Positions 32,720-42,124 of a DNA stretch of 64,000 bases are shown here, piece by piece. Numbering within the stretch: the first letter of the stretch is position 1; the number at the start of each line of letters is the position of its first letter. The stretch is taken from positions 47,395-111,394 of the forward strand of contig DGIA01000039.1 in assembly GCA_002392965.1 (NCBI GenBank), read 5' to 3'. The notes below the pieces were generated by a model. It had not been told where the DNA came from. It saw nothing but the letters and a program-made list of their open reading frames with translations, and searched no databases. The translations under genes were made by a program, and so were the position numbers. The DNA is from Bacteroidales bacterium UBA3834. Lineage in GTDB: Bacteria; Bacteroidota; Bacteroidia; Bacteroidales; P3.

Positions 32720-33889
32720 ATGATTAGTTTAGCAACAGGCGGCTTCATGGAATTCATGTCAACGCAGCTGGTGCAGTTCCTTGAATACACGGGCTTCGCC
32801 AACGTGACCTGGGGCCATATAGCCATGATTTTGATAGGCTTGGTGTTCATCTTCCTGGGCATCAAGTTCGAGTTCGAACCTCTCCTGCTGGTACCTATCG
32901 GATTCGGCATGCTCATCGGCAACATCCCCTTCTACCCGGGATTGAAGATAGGCATATACGAACAGGGGTCGGTACTCAACATCCTGTACCACGGTGTGCA
33001 GAACGGCTGGTATCCACCACTGATATTCCTAGGGATAGGAGCCATGACCGACTTCTCGGCGCTGCTTTCCAACCCCAAGCTGATGCTTATCGGCGCCGCT
33101 GCCCAGGTGGGCATCTTCGCTGCCTATATGGGAGCTTTGGCTCTCGGTTTCATGCCCAATGAGGCAGGTGCCATCGGCATCATCGGCGGTGCTGACGGTC
33201 CCACGGCCATCTTCATCAGTTCGCAGTTGGCACCCGACCTGATGGGAGCCATCGCCGTGTCGGCATACTCTTATATGGCTCTCGTTCCCGTCATCCAGCC
33301 GCCGATCATGCGACTGATGACCACGCCCAAAGAGCGCACTATCCGCATGAAGCCCCCGCGGCAGGTGTCCAAACTGGAGAAAATCACCTTCCCCATCATC
33401 GGCCTGCTCTTCTGCGCCTTCATCGTGCCGAGCGGCCTGCCCCTCCTGGGTATGCTCTTCTTCGGCAACCTGCTGAAAGAGTGCGGCGTCACGAAGCGTC
33501 TGAGTGACGTGGCCTCCAATGCCGTGGTAAACATCTGCACCCTGCTCATCGGCATCACCGTGGGTGCTTCGACCCAGGCCTCCGTATTCCTCACCGGCAA
33601 GTCGGTGATGATCTTCGGTCTCGGTGCCGGAAGCTTCATCGTGGCCACCTTCTGCGGCGTGCTCTTCGTGAAGATTATGAATCTCTTCCTCAAAGAGGGC
33701 AACAAGATCAACCCGCTTATCGGCAACAGCGGTGTGAGCGCCGTGCCCGATGCCGCCCGCGTGTCGAACAACTTGGGTCTGGAATACGACAAGACCAACT
33801 ACCTGCTGCAACACGCCATGGGTCCCAATGTAGCCGGCGTGGTGGGCTCGGCAGTGGCAGCCGGTATCCTGCTGGCTTTCCTGCACTAA
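32720..33889 (+). CDS. oadB: Na+-translocating decarboxylase beta subunit
   Basis: The 389-residue, multi-helix membrane protein decarboxylates carboxybiotin and pumps Na+. Family motifs are readable: GGADGPTAIFISSQLAP near 154, FPIIGLLFCAF with the following NLLKECGV segment, and NPLIGNSGVSAVPDAARV near 333. It is the last gene of the propionate operon, followed by a strong terminator at 33909-33944. Decarboxylation thus adds to a sodium motive force. Confidence 0.95.
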   Translation: MISLATGGFMEFMSTQLVQFLEYTGFANVTWGHIAMILIGLVFIFLGIKFEFEPLLLVPIGFGMLIGNIPFYPGLKIGIYEQGSVLNILYHGVQNGWYPPLIFLGIGAMTDFSALLSNPKLMLIGAAAQVGIFAAYMGALALGFMPNEAGAIGIIGGADGPTAIFISSQLAPDLMGAIAVSAYSYMALVPVIQPPIMRLMTTPKERTIRMKPPRQVSKLEKITFPIIGLLFCAFIVPSGLPLLGMLFFGNLLKECGVTKRLSDVASNAVVNICTLLIGITVGASTQASVFLTGKSVMIFGLGAGSFIVATFCGVLFVKIMNLFLKEGNKINPLIGNSGVSAVPDAARVSNNLGLEYDKTNYLLQHAMGPNVAGVVGSAVAAGILLAFLH

Positions 33890-33908
33890 AACATGGTTTT
33901 AGCACCAA

Positions 33909-33944
33909 GATGAGGACACCCGTAAAGGATGTCCTCATCTTTTT
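33909..33944 (+). terminator. Rho-independent terminator of the decarboxylase operon
   Basis: GATGAGGACA (33909-33918) pairs with TGTCCTCATC (33930-33939) and is followed by TTTTT. Confidence 0.93.
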
Positions 33945-33945
33945 A

Positions 33946-33977
33946 TTTGGCCATGTCGGGATAAATTCGTACCTTTG
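33946..33977 (+). promoter_or_regulatory. Promoter of the BspA-like gene
   Basis: TTTG at 33946-33949 and TACCTTTG at 33970-33977 are 20 bases apart, a good -33/-7 pair. It directly abuts the preceding terminator. Confidence 0.75.
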
Positions 33978-34005
33978 CAGTCGAAAACTTTAGTACCCAT
34001 GAAAT

Positions 34006-36711
34006 ATGAATATTAAGAACAACCGGGCATTCCTGCTTCTGGCAGCATTTGTGCTCAGCACAATGAGCCTGCATGCATACAACCACACGGCCGTATCTCC
34101 AAGCGGTGATACGCTGTGTTACAACATATTTGATGGACATGCGGCATTAACCTATCGCTATTACGACGTAGCCGCCTACACGAACCTTTCGGACACTGTC
34201 ATCATTCCAAGCAGCGTGGAGTACAACGGCACATACTATTCTGTGACATCCATCGAGGACAGAGCATTTTACGGCTGCTCCATGGTAACAAAATTCATCC
34301 TGCCCAACACTCTGACCTCTATCGGTAGCAATGCATTCAGGAATTGTAGTGGATTGACCTCCATTGACATTCCAAGCAGTGTTACACTCATTGGTTTCGC
34401 CACTTTCCGCAACTGCACAAGCCTCACCTCCATTTCCATTCCATACGGGCTAAGCGATATCGATGGTCAAATGTTTTACGACTGCATCAACCTCGAATCT
34501 GTCACCATTCCCAGTAGCGTTACCTGGATTTACAGTGGAGCCTTTTACAACTGCACCAAACTCATATCCCTCAACATCCCCAGCAGTGTAGTAATAATTG
34601 ACGCAGACGCTTTCTATCTCGTGAAAAACATCGTCTATAACGGTTCGGCTTCGGGTAGTCCCTGGGGCGCACTTACGCACAACGGCACTTTCGAAGGCGA
34701 CTTTATCTACTCCAACAGTGCAAAGACCCACCTCACCGCCTATATCGGCAACTCCACCGAAGCCTCTATTCCCTCCGGAGTCCAAACCATCAGGCAGTAT
34801 GCCTTCGCCAATTCCTCTAACCTCAGAAAAGTAAACCTCCCCTCCTCCTTAACCACCATCTACTCCTACGCCTTCTCCAATTCGGGCTTGGACTCCATCG
34901 TCATTCCCAACAGCGTCACCTCCATCAAGTCCTATGCTTTCTTCGGCTGCCAGAATCTCGTCTCACTCACTCTTGGCTACGGGCTCACCTCCATCAACGA
35001 TTGGGCGTTCGAAAGATGTACGAGCCTCGACTCCATCGCTATTCCATATAGTGTAACCTCCATCGGCTACGGATCTTTTCATAGGTGTACTGGACTTACC
35101 AAAGTTGAGCTACCCCTCTCCCTGACCGCCATCGGTCCCTACGCCTTCTACCGCTGCACCGCGCTACAAGAAATCACCATTCCCAGCCTTGTCACTTCCA
35201 TTGGCGGAAACGCCTTCGACCTGTGCTCCGCTCTCACCACAGTCAATATGCTCCCCAACAACCCACCTTCTGTCAGTTGTAATTCCTTCTCCGGAAACAA
35301 CGCCAACCGCATCTTCGTCCTCTCTTGCGGTTCCCTCGACAATTACATGAACAACAACTCATGGACCTGTTATCACAACGCCCTGCATGACCGACCCGAT
35401 TTCCATGTCGATCTCTCTCCCAACATTCCCGGTAGCGGCACTATCGACATCATTCTGCAAGGCGGTTACACCATGGGCTGCGACTCCTCCGTCAGCCTCT
35501 TGGCCATTCCCAACCATGGCTATCACTTCGTCGGCTGGAGCGACGGCGAGACTAACTCCACACGCACCATCTTCCTCTCCGGCGACACCTCCCTCACCGC
35601 CATCTTTGCTCCCGACACCTTTGCCCTCACCCTCAACGCCAACGATACCGCAATGGGTTCCGTCTCTGGCGCAGGCCTCCACCCTTACCTCGACACCGTC
35701 CTCATCTCCGCCCTTCCTGCACCCCATCACCATTTCCTCTACTGGAGCATCAGCGGGTCAAACTCCATCCTCTCGAATGCCACTGACACCGTCGTCATCA
35801 CCGACAACCTCACCCTCACCGCCCACTTCGCCATCGACACCTACCAGGTATCCGTCCTCTCCGACAACCTCGAACATGGCACCGTCACCGGCGGTGGCCT
35901 GTTCGTGTACGGCCAGTCCTGCACCGTCGTCGCCACTCCGCTTGAAGGCTACGTATTCCTCCGCTGGAGCGACGGTTCGTTAGACCCCACTCTCACCTTT
36001 ATCCCCGACCAAGACACAGTGCTCACCGCCTACTTTGCTGAGGAAAACCACATTATCATTATTTCCGTCGCCTCCAACGACTCCAACATGGGCTATGTCA
36101 CCGGAGGAGGACCCTGCGCCCAGGGAACTGAGGTTTCGCTGCTCGCCGTGCCTTACTACGGATACCGTTTCCTTCGCTGGAACGATAACAACACCGACAA
36201 TCCCCGCATCCTCACCGCCCTCTCCGACCTCTCCTTCACTGCTTTCTTTGAAGCCATCCCCACCTACACCGTCACCGTCCTCAGCAGCGACGAAAACATG
36301 GGCACCGTATCCAACGGCGGAACCTTCATCAAAGACACCGTCATCTCACTGGAAGCCTTTCCCCGCGAGGGATTTCACTTCGTCAGATGGAACGACAACA
36401 ACACCGACAACCCCCGCACCGTCACCATCACTGAGGACGCAACCTATATAGCCCTCTTCGCCCAAAACCATGCGCCACAAGGCATTGAAAACACACATAT
36501 CCAACACCCAAAGATCTATGCCATTCCTGGACACATCATTATTCAAGGCGAGGGTGGGTACCTCATCGGCATATACAACATCTTAGGCCAACAACTGACA
36601 ACCACAAGAAAACACTCGACAACCGATATCCGGATCGCCATTCCCTCTTCGGGAATCTATCTGGTCAAAATTGGAAAACTTCCCCCTCGGAAAATAATTG
36701 TGGAAAAATAA
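34006..36711 (+). CDS. BspA-like leucine-rich-repeat surface protein with T9SS sorting domain
   Basis: 901 residues. Signal peptide 1-24; residues 60-430 hold about a dozen LRR_5 units of about 23 residues, each with a signature like SIPSSVTSIGxxAFxxCTxL. Residues 460-815 contain five InlB-B-like (SPAEM/Flg-type) modules ending in xFVGWSDG / xFLRWND and TAxF. The last 70 residues form a degenerate T9SS sorting domain (YLIGIYNILGQQL, PSSGIYLVKIG). The likely role is adhesion or ligand binding at the cell surface, as in BspA of Tannerella. The modules after 460 are near-copies of each other, so the DNA is prone to recombination. Confidence 0.9.
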   Translation: MNIKNNRAFLLLAAFVLSTMSLHAYNHTAVSPSGDTLCYNIFDGHAALTYRYYDVAAYTNLSDTVIIPSSVEYNGTYYSVTSIEDRAFYGCSMVTKFILPNTLTSIGSNAFRNCSGLTSIDIPSSVTLIGFATFRNCTSLTSISIPYGLSDIDGQMFYDCINLESVTIPSSVTWIYSGAFYNCTKLISLNIPSSVVIIDADAFYLVKNIVYNGSASGSPWGALTHNGTFEGDFIYSNSAKTHLTAYIGNSTEASIPSGVQTIRQYAFANSSNLRKVNLPSSLTTIYSYAFSNSGLDSIVIPNSVTSIKSYAFFGCQNLVSLTLGYGLTSINDWAFERCTSLDSIAIPYSVTSIGYGSFHRCTGLTKVELPLSLTAIGPYAFYRCTALQEITIPSLVTSIGGNAFDLCSALTTVNMLPNNPPSVSCNSFSGNNANRIFVLSCGSLDNYMNNNSWTCYHNALHDRPDFHVDLSPNIPGSGTIDIILQGGYTMGCDSSVSLLAIPNHGYHFVGWSDGETNSTRTIFLSGDTSLTAIFAPDTFALTLNANDTAMGSVSGAGLHPYLDTVLISALPAPHHHFLYWSISGSNSILSNATDTVVITDNLTLTAHFAIDTYQVSVLSDNLEHGTVTGGGLFVYGQSCTVVATPLEGYVFLRWSDGSLDPTLTFIPDQDTVLTAYFAEENHIIIISVASNDSNMGYVTGGGPCAQGTEVSLLAVPYYGYRFLRWNDNNTDNPRILTALSDLSFTAFFEAIPTYTVTVLSSDENMGTVSNGGTFIKDTVISLEAFPREGFHFVRWNDNNTDNPRTVTITEDATYIALFAQNHAPQGIENTHIQHPKIYAIPGHIIIQGEGGYLIGIYNILGQQLTTTRKHSTTDIRIAIPSSGIYLVKIGKLPPRKIIVEK

Positions 36712-36723
36712 AACACCAACAAT

Positions 36724-38076
36724 ATGAAACAATACATCGAACAAAACAAAGACCGCTTCCTTGAAGAGCTTTTCAGCCTTATCCGTATTCCCTCCATCAG
36801 TTCTGAACAGGAACACAAGCCCGACATGGTGCGCTGCGCCCGGCGTTGGAAAGAGCTGCTGCTCGAAGCCGGAGCCGACCGTGCCGAAGTGATGCCCACC
36901 GACGGCAACCCCGTGGTATATGGCGAGAAAACCATCGACCCCTCCAAACCCACCGTCCTCGTCTATGGCCACTACGACGTGATGCCCGTGGCTCCCCTCG
37001 AACTCTGGCGCACCCCCCCCTTCGAGCCCGTCATCAAAGACGCCCGCATCTGGGCTCGCGGCGCCGACGACGACAAAGGTCAAAGCTTCATGCACGCCAA
37101 AGCCTTTGAATACATGGTGCGTTCCGGCAACCTCCCCTGCAACGTCAAATTCATGCTCGAAGGCGAAGAGGAAATCGGCTCCGGCAGCCTCTACGGCTTC
37201 TGCGAGAAAAACAAGGAACTCCTCCACGCCGACATCATCCTCGTCTCCGACACCTCCATGATCGCCCCCGACCTCCCCAGCATCACCAGCGGCCTCCGCG
37301 GCCTCTGCTACTGGGAAGTCGAAGTCACCGGTCCCAACCACGACCTCCACAGCGGCATCTTCGGCGGCGCCGTCGCCAACCCCATCAACGTGCTCTGCAA
37401 GATGATCGCCGACCTCCACGACCCCGACGGCCACATCACCATCCCCCACTTCTACGACGACGTCCTCCTCCTCTCCGACCAGGAGCGCGCCCTCATGGCA
37501 CAAGCCCCCTTCGACGAAAAACAATACATGAAAGACCTCGGCCTCCGCGCCCTCAAAGGCGAGAAAGGCTACACCACCAAGGAACGCACCGGCATCCGCC
37601 CCTGCCTCGACGTCTGCGGCATCTGGGGCGGCCACACCGGCGAGGGCACCAAGACCGTCCTCCCCTCCAAAGCCTACGCCAAAATCAGCACCCGCCTCGT
37701 CGCCAACCAGGACTTCGAGAAAATAAGCCGACTGTTCAAAGAATACTTCGAGAGCGCAGCACCCGACTGCGTCACCGTCAAAGTCACCCCCTGCCACGGC
37801 GGCGCCGCCTACGTCAGCCCCCTGGAACTCAAAGCCTACCGCGCCGCCGAGCGCGCTATGTCCGACACCTTCGGCCGACGACCCATCCCCACCCGCAGCG
37901 GCGGTAGCATCCCCATCGTCGCCGGCTTCGAGCGCATCCTCGGCCTCAAGAGCATCCTCATGGGCTTCGGCCTCGCCTCCGACGACATCCACGCCCCAAA
38001 CGAAAACTACCCTCTGCAGCAGTTCTTCCGCGGCATCCAGACCATCCCCCTCTTCTACAAATATTTCGCCGAATAG
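36724..38076 (+). CDS. M20-family dipeptidase/metallopeptidase
   Basis: 450 residues, no signal peptide. The zinc-site motifs of M20 peptidases are present: VYGHYDVMPV near 80, ARGADDDKGQ near 115 (Asp ligand) and LEGEEEIGSGS near 145 (catalytic Glu pair). The dimerisation domain includes DLHSGIFGGAVANP, and the late TRSGGSIPIV precedes the last His-containing segment. Typical substrates are dipeptides or small peptides. It starts 12 bases after the LRR gene and may share its promoter. Confidence 0.93.
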   Translation: MKQYIEQNKDRFLEELFSLIRIPSISSEQEHKPDMVRCARRWKELLLEAGADRAEVMPTDGNPVVYGEKTIDPSKPTVLVYGHYDVMPVAPLELWRTPPFEPVIKDARIWARGADDDKGQSFMHAKAFEYMVRSGNLPCNVKFMLEGEEEIGSGSLYGFCEKNKELLHADIILVSDTSMIAPDLPSITSGLRGLCYWEVEVTGPNHDLHSGIFGGAVANPINVLCKMIADLHDPDGHITIPHFYDDVLLLSDQERALMAQAPFDEKQYMKDLGLRALKGEKGYTTKERTGIRPCLDVCGIWGGHTGEGTKTVLPSKAYAKISTRLVANQDFEKISRLFKEYFESAAPDCVTVKVTPCHGGAAYVSPLELKAYRAAERAMSDTFGRRPIPTRSGGSIPIVAGFERILGLKSILMGFGLASDDIHAPNENYPLQQFFRGIQTIPLFYKYFAE

Positions 38077-38174
38077 CTCGCCTGCAACACCCCCTTTACA
38101 CCCCATCCTCCTGCCCCCCGTCGCCACCGTGTGCCTCTCCCCTCCGCCGTCGCCCCCGGGACAAGGAGCAGCGC

Positions 38175-39127
38175 CTATCCGAGCAGCTCGGCCAGCATGC
38201 CCTCCATCCCGGCAAGTCCGTCACGGGCTATAACCTCCCCCCATTCACAATCAGGAGTGTCTTCGGAATCCCGGATAGGGCATAATCATGCCAAGCTTTG
38301 CTGTTTCTCCTGCCGCCACTGCCATCGCACACGTTGACCCAGGGGAGCTTGTTTTTCGCAACATAATCCTTCCACCTCTCGAACTGGGCATCGACGGAAA
38401 TTCCATACACTCCCAAGCCCCTATCATGATAGGTGGCGTAGATCTCCTTCAGACGGGGCATAGCCGCCAGACACCCCGGGCACCACGTGGCCCGGAAAAT
38501 CGACGAGGACATAGCGGTTGGCAGCATCCTTGACCACAGCCCCCCAGACTTATGCTGTCGCCGTTCACGTTCCAACCCCGCCAGTTCGGGCGTAAGGCGG
38601 TCCAAAACACCAAGTGCCTGAAACGACGACTTGCACCATTCGTTGATTGTGGCCAATGCCAACGCACCGGTTTGTTCGGCACCCATCACCTCGGCCCTTA
38701 GGGCATCGGCCGAATCTTTGTCCCCCCGCAAATCATATTCCATGACTCTCCGTATGATACTGTTCGAGGGCGTACCTGTCGCACCCGTCTCCATATCCCC
38801 TTCGTCATCGGCATCCACCTCCACCAAGACTGTTCCCGGCTCAAGAATAAAGTCCTTCAGCTGCAACCCCTCTTCTTGGGTATAAAGAAACACATGGGTG
38901 GGTGCTGACACCGTTGGGTGAATCTCGAAGGTGCCGTCTTTGACCACTCCTTCGCCGACAACAGCAAAGCGGTTAAACTCGTCTTCCAATTCGAGTTTGG
39001 TACCGTCGGGAAGGCCCTTTATGGTCCCCTTTACTGTGCAATAATCCGACTGATTCCGATTCGACTGGCATCCGCCGAAACCCAGCATCAGCAGTACCAT
39101 TATGTAAATTAACGATTTCGTTTTCAT
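38175..39127 (-). pseudogene. Thioredoxin-fold lipoprotein (DUF4369-like N-terminus), frameshifted
   Basis: The intact-looking part begins MKTKSLIY with a lipoprotein signal (Cys20), a DUF4369-type domain (about 28-115) and a helical segment. The continuous frame then passes through an implausible stretch before a thioredoxin motif ATWCPGC. Translating the other frames shows why: removing one base at each of 38572-38573 (GG), 38540-38545 (six G on minus) and 38496-38499 (TTTT on minus) gives GLNVNGDSISLGAVVKD, then RYVLVDFRATWCPGC, a normal TlpA-like entry. Adding one G at 38237-38242 extends the end from NGGRL to NGGEVIARDGLAGM and a stop at 38175-38177. As read, the product ends at 38228. 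Confidence 0.75.
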
Positions 39128-39160
39128 TCAAACTTTGTTTAATTTGTATTGTTGGTTGTG

Positions 39161-39168
39161 CAAAATTA
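39161..39168 (-). promoter_or_regulatory. Promoter -7 element for the thioredoxin-fold gene
   Basis: The minus strand reads TAATTTTG, about 34 bases before the ATG. The rest of the spacer up to 39393 shows nothing recognisable. Confidence 0.55.
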
Positions 39169-39393
39169 CACAATGTTTAATTCTCCGATGAACGGGCCGG
39201 GAAAAGGAGAATAAAAACAAAAAAGAGGCAACATAATAATTCATGAAAAACAACTTTGTATAAGAGCCACCGCCGCCGAAGAATCACCGAAGGAACACTT
39301 TGGATTCATTCTAAAACCACAGGAATAATCTTTCATCTATATTGGTACAATAAAAAGCGTCTTATGCCGTTATAATCTCAAACCCGAGACTAT

Positions 39394-41715
39394 ATGTACG
39401 AGATTATCAGCAAGCGGCTGCTCAATAGCCACGAGATTTACAGGATGGAAGTCCACGCACCGTGGATATCGCTCAGCGGCAAACCCGGCCAGTTCGTCAT
39501 CGTCATCCCCCACCCCAATGGCGAACGCATACCACTCACCATCAGCGACATCGTATATCAACGCCAGTCGGTGGTCATCGTCTTCCAGGTGGTCGGCGAG
39601 ACCACACGCCAGCTGGCAGCAATGAACGAGGGCGACGACCTATACACCATTGTGGGACCGCTGGGTCGGCCGAGCGAGCTGATCGAGAAGCACGGCAAAG
39701 GTGAGCTGAAACGCCTGCTCTTCGTAGCCGGCGGCGTGGGCATCGCCCCTGTGTTCCCGCAGGTGAAGTGGGCCTTCCGACAAGGTATCCCCACCGATGT
39801 CATCATCGGCGCACGCTCCAAAGACCTGCTCTTCTACGAGGACGAGCTCCGCGCCGTGTGCCACAACCTGCACATCATGACCGATGACGGCAGCTATGGT
39901 GAGCAGGGCTTGGTCACCGCCAAAGTCGACCAACTTTGTCAGAGCGGAGCCGACTATAGCCACTGCGTGGCCATCGGTCCTCTGCCGATGATGAAATTCG
40001 TGGCCCTCACCACCAAGAAGTACAACCTCGCCACCATCGTCAGCCTCAACTGCATGATGGTCGATGGCACCGGCATGTGCGGAGCCTGCCGCGTACGGGT
40101 GGGTGACGAGGTCAAGTTCTGCTGCGTTGATGGTCCTGAATTCGACGGTCACCTTGTCGATTTCGACGAGGCCGCCCGCAAACTTAAAACCCCCGACGCA
40201 CATCGCTACCGCATAGCCACCGCCGAAAACGGACATAAGTGCAACCTCGCACCCGCCGTCGATGCCGCCATATCTCTAACCGAAAAAACCGAAGAAAACC
40301 GAATTCGGCTTAATTCGGATGATTCGGTTAGCAATAAAAAAACGGTTAGACAGAAGCCACGCGAGCAAGACCCCAAAGTACGCGCCAGGAACTTCGACGA
40401 GGTCTCCTTCGGCCTCACCGAGCACCAAGCCCTGCTCGAGGCCGGCCGTTGCCTGCAGTGCAAGAAGCCGCGCTGTGTGGAAGCGTGCCCTGTGGGAATC
40501 AACATACCGCTCTTTATCCAAAACATCAAAGAAGAGAACTTCAACCAGGCCTATATCACCATCACCCACGACTCAGCCCTGCCCGCCGTCTGCGGTCGCG
40601 TCTGCCCCCAGGAAACGCAGTGCGAAGGTAGCTGTGTGATGGGCGTCAAAGCCGAACCCATAGCCATTGGTGCACTCGAACGTTTTGTGGCCGACAACCA
40701 CCGTGCCCAGTCCAAACCGCAAAGCCCCTGCTACCCCGCAGGTCGCAAAGTGGCCGTCATCGGTTCCGGTCCAAGCGGACTCACCTGCGCCGGCGACCTC
40801 GCCAAGCGTGGCTACCAGGTCACCGTCTTTGAAGCACTCCACCACGCCGGCGGAGTGCTGGTCTATGGCATCCCCGAATTCCGTCTGCCCAAACAACGTG
40901 TGGTGGAACCTGAAATTGAAAACCTCCGCCGCCTCGGTGTCGAGATACGCACCAACGTCATCATCGGCAAAAGCATCACCATCGACCAGCTGATGAACGA
41001 CATGGAATACGACGCCGTCTATATTGCTTCGGGAGCCGGACTGCCCAAATTCATGGGCATAAAGGGCGAGACCCTCATCGGCGTCATCAGCGCCAACGAA
41101 CTCCTTACCCGTACCAACCTCATGCACGGCTATGATGAACAATACGACACACCCATATACTTGGGCCGCAAAGTCATCGTTGTGGGTGGCGGCAACGTGG
41201 CCATGGATGCCGCGCGCACAGCCCTGCGTCTTGGTAGCGAGGTCACCGTCGTCTATCGCCGCGGACAAGAAGACATGCCTGCACGCCGCGAAGAAGTTCA
41301 CCACGCTATGGAGGAAGGTGTACAGTTCATGTTCCAGACCGCCCCGCTTGAGATACTTGGCACCGAGGACGGATATGTCCGTGCCTTGCGCTGTGTGAAA
41401 ATGGAAATGGGCGATCCTGACGAGAAAGGTCGCCGCAAGTTCAGTCCCATCGAGGGCAGCGAGTGCGACGTGGTGGCAGACACCATCGTCGCCGCCCTCG
41501 GCACCAGCCCCAACCCTCTCATCCGCACCAGCACCCCGGGTCTGGACTGCGAAGTGTGGGGCGGTATCAAGGCCGACGAGAACGGGCAGACCTCCCGCAA
41601 GTACATTTTCGCCGGCGGCGACGCTGTCTCCGGCGCGGCCACCGTCATCCTCGCCATGGGCGCCGGCCGCAAAGCCGCAAAAGCCATCATGGACGCATTG
41701 GAAACATCCGCTTGA
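39394..41715 (+). CDS. NfnAB-type fusion: NAD-binding/2Fe-2S subunit joined to glutamate-synthase-like small subunit
   Basis: 773 residues. Residues 1-280 are a ferredoxin-NADP reductase-like unit with FVAGGVGIAPVFPQ and a cysteine cluster (GTGMCGACRV, later FCCVDG) for a [2Fe-2S] centre. Residues 315-773 match GltD/NfnB: CLQCKKPRCVEACPVGINIP and CGRVCPQETQCEGSC bind [4Fe-4S] clusters, VIGSGPSGLTCAGDL binds FAD, and VVGGGNVAMDAARTA binds NAD(P). Such fusions are widespread in Bacteroidota and are usually annotated as dihydroorotate dehydrogenase B/glutamate synthase, but electron-bifurcating NADH-dependent ferredoxin:NADP oxidoreductase is more likely. The linker near 290-310 comes from an AT-rich, repetitive segment (40275-40350). 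Confidence 0.88.
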   Translation: MYEIISKRLLNSHEIYRMEVHAPWISLSGKPGQFVIVIPHPNGERIPLTISDIVYQRQSVVIVFQVVGETTRQLAAMNEGDDLYTIVGPLGRPSELIEKHGKGELKRLLFVAGGVGIAPVFPQVKWAFRQGIPTDVIIGARSKDLLFYEDELRAVCHNLHIMTDDGSYGEQGLVTAKVDQLCQSGADYSHCVAIGPLPMMKFVALTTKKYNLATIVSLNCMMVDGTGMCGACRVRVGDEVKFCCVDGPEFDGHLVDFDEAARKLKTPDAHRYRIATAENGHKCNLAPAVDAAISLTEKTEENRIRLNSDDSVSNKKTVRQKPREQDPKVRARNFDEVSFGLTEHQALLEAGRCLQCKKPRCVEACPVGINIPLFIQNIKEENFNQAYITITHDSALPAVCGRVCPQETQCEGSCVMGVKAEPIAIGALERFVADNHRAQSKPQSPCYPAGRKVAVIGSGPSGLTCAGDLAKRGYQVTVFEALHHAGGVLVYGIPEFRLPKQRVVEPEIENLRRLGVEIRTNVIIGKSITIDQLMNDMEYDAVYIASGAGLPKFMGIKGETLIGVISANELLTRTNLMHGYDEQYDTPIYLGRKVIVVGGGNVAMDAARTALRLGSEVTVVYRRGQEDMPARREEVHHAMEEGVQFMFQTAPLEILGTEDGYVRALRCVKMEMGDPDEKGRRKFSPIEGSECDVVADTIVAALGTSPNPLIRTSTPGLDCEVWGGIKADENGQTSRKYIFAGGDAVSGAATVILAMGAGRKAAKAIMDALETSA

Positions 41716-41764
41716 CACCACCCCTTCCCCCTAAAAGACACCACACAGAAGGACCAGCATTATC

Positions 41765-42124
41765 ATGGAGAAATTCAGCATCAAGACGGCGCCACAGTTC
41801 GAACGCCACTACGACGAATCGGACTTTTGGCGCAAGGTACGTCGGGTGGCGGCACAGGCAGGGGCGAAAGTGCTTTACCCTGCCCTGCAACTTTTTTTCC
41901 TGTTGCAGTCAAAAAAAGTCCCCATCAAAGCCAAAACACTCATCATCGGCGCCTTGGGATATCTCATCCTCCCTGTTGACCTCATGCCCGACTTCATCCC
42001 CGCCATGGGATTCACCGACGACCTCACCGCCCTTCTGGTAGCACTCCGCACCGTCAGCAACCATCTCACCCCCGAGATAAACCAACGGGCAAAAGAACAA
42101 ACCGAATCACTCCTCAAACAATGA
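41765..42124 (+). CDS. DUF1232 (YkvA-like) membrane protein
   Basis: 119 residues. The DUF1232 signature is clear: LIIGALGYLILPVDLMPDFIPAMGF at about 59-83, then DDLTALLVAL. One or two short hydrophobic segments suggest membrane association. Function is unknown. Its stop overlaps the next start by 4 bases. Confidence 0.85.
   Translation: MEKFSIKTAPQFERHYDESDFWRKVRRVAAQAGAKVLYPALQLFFLLQSKKVPIKAKTLIIGALGYLILPVDLMPDFIPAMGFTDDLTALLVALRTVSNHLTPEINQRAKEQTESLLKQ

Noticed and set aside
36583..38127. Minus-strand ORF of 514 codons opposite the M20 peptidase
   Set aside because: Dominated by Gly/Val/Asp/Ala repeats; the plus strand carries all M20 zinc-site motifs.
39394..41715. NfnAB-type fusion as a new enzyme
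   Set aside because: The same two-subunit fusion is widespread in Bacteroidota; only its repetitive linker is noteworthy.
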